A DNA stretch of 64,000 nucleotides from positions 186,001 to 250,000 of the forward strand of contig NZ_LITT01000011.1 in NCBI RefSeq assembly GCF_001636845.1, read 5' to 3'. A program made the translations under genes and the position numbers. Shown piece by piece: positions 62,511 to 64,000 of the stretch. The notes below the pieces were generated by a model. That model was not told the DNA's origin and made no database searches. It saw only the letters and a program-made list of their open reading frames with translations. This stretch comes from Clostridium ljungdahlii (GTDB lineage: Bacteria; Bacillota; Clostridia; Clostridiales; Clostridiaceae). The number at the start of each line of letters is the position of its first letter. The first letter of the stretch is position 1.

Positions 62511-62664
62511 ATTTGAAAGAAAATAACAAGTCAAAGATGCGACGAATATTTTTTATCAGACAAGGAGGCAGGTTCCGCAGATAGTGAATCCTATCTAAGG
62601 GCTCTACCGACGCAGTATGATAAAAAATAGGTTAGCATACTGACTAGTTATTTCTTTGAAAATA
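62511..62664 (+). ncRNA. Structured RNA candidate / leader of the 86-residue gene
   Basis: Long complementary arms (62511-62558 with 62618-62664) pair over more than 35 positions, including TATTTTTTATCA/TGATAAAAAATA, GAT-GC and AGTCA/TGACT segments. They enclose about 60 bases with a GATAG/CTATC hairpin and the purine-rich AGGAGGCAGG and CTACCGACGCAG sequences, GC-rich compared with the surroundings. It ends 20 bp before the start of the next gene. A non-coding RNA or riboswitch-like leader is likely; I cannot assign it to a known family. Confidence 0.6.
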
Positions 62665-62684
62665 CCTTATAGGAGGGTAATAGA

Positions 62685-62945
62685 ATGAAAAAAATTGATG
62701 AGGCAATTGATAGAATTAGGACGCTTGAATGCCCAACGGGAGACTTAGAAAATAGAGTTACAGAAATACTAGAAAACTATGGAGTTGCAGATAGAAGTAA
62801 AATAAATGTTAATAGAGATGAATATTTTGATAAGGATGAAGCACAGGCATATCGGGTTCAAATACTGAATCAGGAGCATCCTATTATGGTGCTAGCTAAA
62901 TCAGGATATGATGACTATGTTGCAAAGGTTACAGATGTTTATTAA
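62685..62945 (+). CDS. Small acidic hypothetical protein
   Basis: An 86-residue acidic protein with good AGGAGGG site. It starts MKKIDEAIDRIRTLECPTGD and contains EILENYGVADRSKINVNRDE and YDDYVAKVTDVY. No signal, membrane segment or Cys pair. No family is recognised. It follows the structured RNA candidate and may be regulated by it. Confidence 0.7.
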   Translation: MKKIDEAIDRIRTLECPTGDLENRVTEILENYGVADRSKINVNRDEYFDKDEAQAYRVQILNQEHPIMVLAKSGYDDYVAKVTDVY

Positions 62946-62999
62946 AGTAGAAAATTTAAAGTTCCACTCTAAGTCTAAGATAAGGTAACATTAAACTCT

Positions 63000-63056
63000 A
63001 TACAGGCTACAGCATCCTTTCCTAAGGTCATGGATGAGGGATGTGTAGGCTGTAGT
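63000..63056. terminator. Long imperfect stem-loop
   Basis: CAGGCTACAGCATCC and GGGATGTGTAGGCTG form an imperfect stem between the convergent small gene and the HAD gene; no T-run, so perhaps a bidirectional terminator. Confidence 0.4.
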
Positions 63057-63093
63057 AGTAAAAAATGATATAGCTCTTTATTATAGTTAGTGG

Positions 63094-63975
63094 TTATAGC
63101 ACGAACTTTTCTAAAACATTAGCTACTCCATTTTCTTCATTTGTTAAAGTGATATAGTCAGCAGCATGCTTTATTTCATCTGAGGCATTTCCCATGGCTA
63201 CGGGAAGACCTGCGCATTTAAGCATGTCCAAGTCGTTTGGAGAGTCTCCAATACAAATAACTTCATTAGAAGGTATGTCCAAGTATTGGCACAGTTTTTT
63301 TACACCAGTACCTTTATTAGTATTTTTACTCAATACTTCAAAGGTATAAGTACATGTTTTAAGTACTGAAAAATTTTCATAAAAATGTTGTGGTAAACTA
63401 TTGCTTAGTAGCAAATTTTTATCATAGGTACTTCTAAATTTGAAATTGCTGTAAGGTGACATATCAAAGCCAAAATGATGTACATAGTTCTCTAAAACAT
63501 CTGAGTTTTCATTTATTAGGTTTACTTTTAGTATGTTGTTACGTTTTACTAAGTCTTTGAATTCAGTTATTTCATATTTTGTATTGTTTGCAACAGATTC
63601 TAATTTACCATATAAGTTGTTCTTATAAACTGAGTACGTACCATCGTTATAAAAACATAAGTCTAGTTTTAAGTCTTCTGCCATGTTATATAAATATTCT
63701 AGATCTTTGCTGTTAAAAGGCGACTGAAAAATAATTTTGTCCTCAGTATTGTTTTGTACATTAGCACCAGTGCAAGTTACGCTGTATTGATCATTTGCTA
63801 TTAAATTCAAATCAGAGAGATGATGTTTAATTCCATCTATTGGTCTTCCGGTACAAAGAACAATTTTAACATCTTTTTTTGTAGCTGCTTTAATAGTTTG
63901 TTTATTTTCATTGGATATTGACTTGTTGTCTTTAAGTAAAGTTCCATCCATATCTATAAAAACAATTTTATACAT
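63094..63975 (-). CDS. Cof-type HAD phosphatase
   Basis: A 293-residue Cof/YidA-type HAD hydrolase: motif I FIDMDGTLLKD (Asp7 and Asp9 region), motif II CTGRP near 41, a C2 cap domain, motif III Lys in NKGTGVKKL near 218 and motif IV GDSPNDLDML near 242. It dephosphorylates sugar phosphates or flavin-type phosphates with broad specificity. AGGAGGT precedes the start, only 25 bp from the window end. Confidence 0.93.
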   Translation of the reverse strand: MYKIVFIDMDGTLLKDNKSISNENKQTIKAATKKDVKIVLCTGRPIDGIKHHLSDLNLIANDQYSVTCTGANVQNNTEDKIIFQSPFNSKDLEYLYNMAEDLKLDLCFYNDGTYSVYKNNLYGKLESVANNTKYEITEFKDLVKRNNILKVNLINENSDVLENYVHHFGFDMSPYSNFKFRSTYDKNLLLSNSLPQHFYENFSVLKTCTYTFEVLSKNTNKGTGVKKLCQYLDIPSNEVICIGDSPNDLDMLKCAGLPVAMGNASDEIKHAADYITLTNEENGVANVLEKFVL

Positions 63976-64000
63976 TAAAATATTACCTCCTCTATAATTT

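Overview
The window is AT-rich DNA with strong AGGAGG-type ribosome-binding sites, frequent TTG/GTG starts, ferredoxin-type Fe-S proteins, an [FeFe] hydrogenase, a T-box leader and a SpoVB-like flippase. This fits a strictly anaerobic, spore-forming Clostridium (cluster I), probably close to the acetogenic or ethanol/butyrate-forming species; the species-level placement is inference.

Layout. 1-5.6 kb: a compact operon with a permease-less ABC ATPase, two DUF364/DUF4213 'heavy-metal chelation' paralogues, a SAM methyltransferase, a substrate-binding-like protein without signal peptide, then a lipoprotein solute-binding protein; it looks like an uncharacterised metal or metallo-cofactor system. 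5.7-9.1 kb: a MerR-like regulator, a repeat element, and a polyferredoxin/[FeFe]-hydrogenase pair. 9.2-18.5 kb: core genes (P-loop protein, UBA/DUF4342 protein, two-component system, FtsA-like protein, M20 amidohydrolase, RluA-type pseudouridine synthase, lipid-linked-sugar flippase). 18.7-24.8 kb: glutamate synthase gltBD behind a possible attenuator. 24.8-25.0 kb: a 218-bp rod-like inverted repeat. 25.3-27.3 kb: dipeptidase PepV and rlmH.

27.3-41.4 kb is the most unusual part. The 3' end of rlmH (coding GEPYHK-stop) is repeated 14 kb downstream (18 of 21 bases), again reading GEPYHK-stop. Between the copies lie fragments of a large serine recombinase and a tyrosine recombinase, a GC-richer patch, a serine beta-lactamase-like hydrolase, a TetR regulator with a clear promoter/operator and a rifamycin-phosphotransferase-like enzyme, a MarR regulator, a BNR-repeat membrane protein, an IS256-family transposase fragment, and a decayed STAND-type NTPase resembling anti-phage defence proteins. 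I read this as a decaying genomic island at the rlmH 3' end, analogous in position to SCC elements of staphylococci.

41.4-64 kb is an accessory region rich in scars: fused LuxR/Fe-S fragments, a methyltransferase with an internal deletion, an L-2-amino-thiazoline-4-carboxylate hydrolase remnant, half of an EamA transporter and a decayed GlnL-like receiver, mixed with intact regulator/enzyme pairs (LysR-ChrA, LysR-PanE, HxlR-PhzF), T-box-controlled asnB, BrnQ, a polysaccharide deacetylase, a 39-bp minisatellite surface-type protein, HAD phosphatases, and a structured RNA candidate before a small unknown protein.

A roughly 225-bp non-coding element occurs three times (6.65, 48.0 and 61.7 kb), each copy flanked by TTTAT, with conserved hairpins, compensatory stem changes and a tandem minimal remnant. 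No tRNA, rRNA or CRISPR array was seen.
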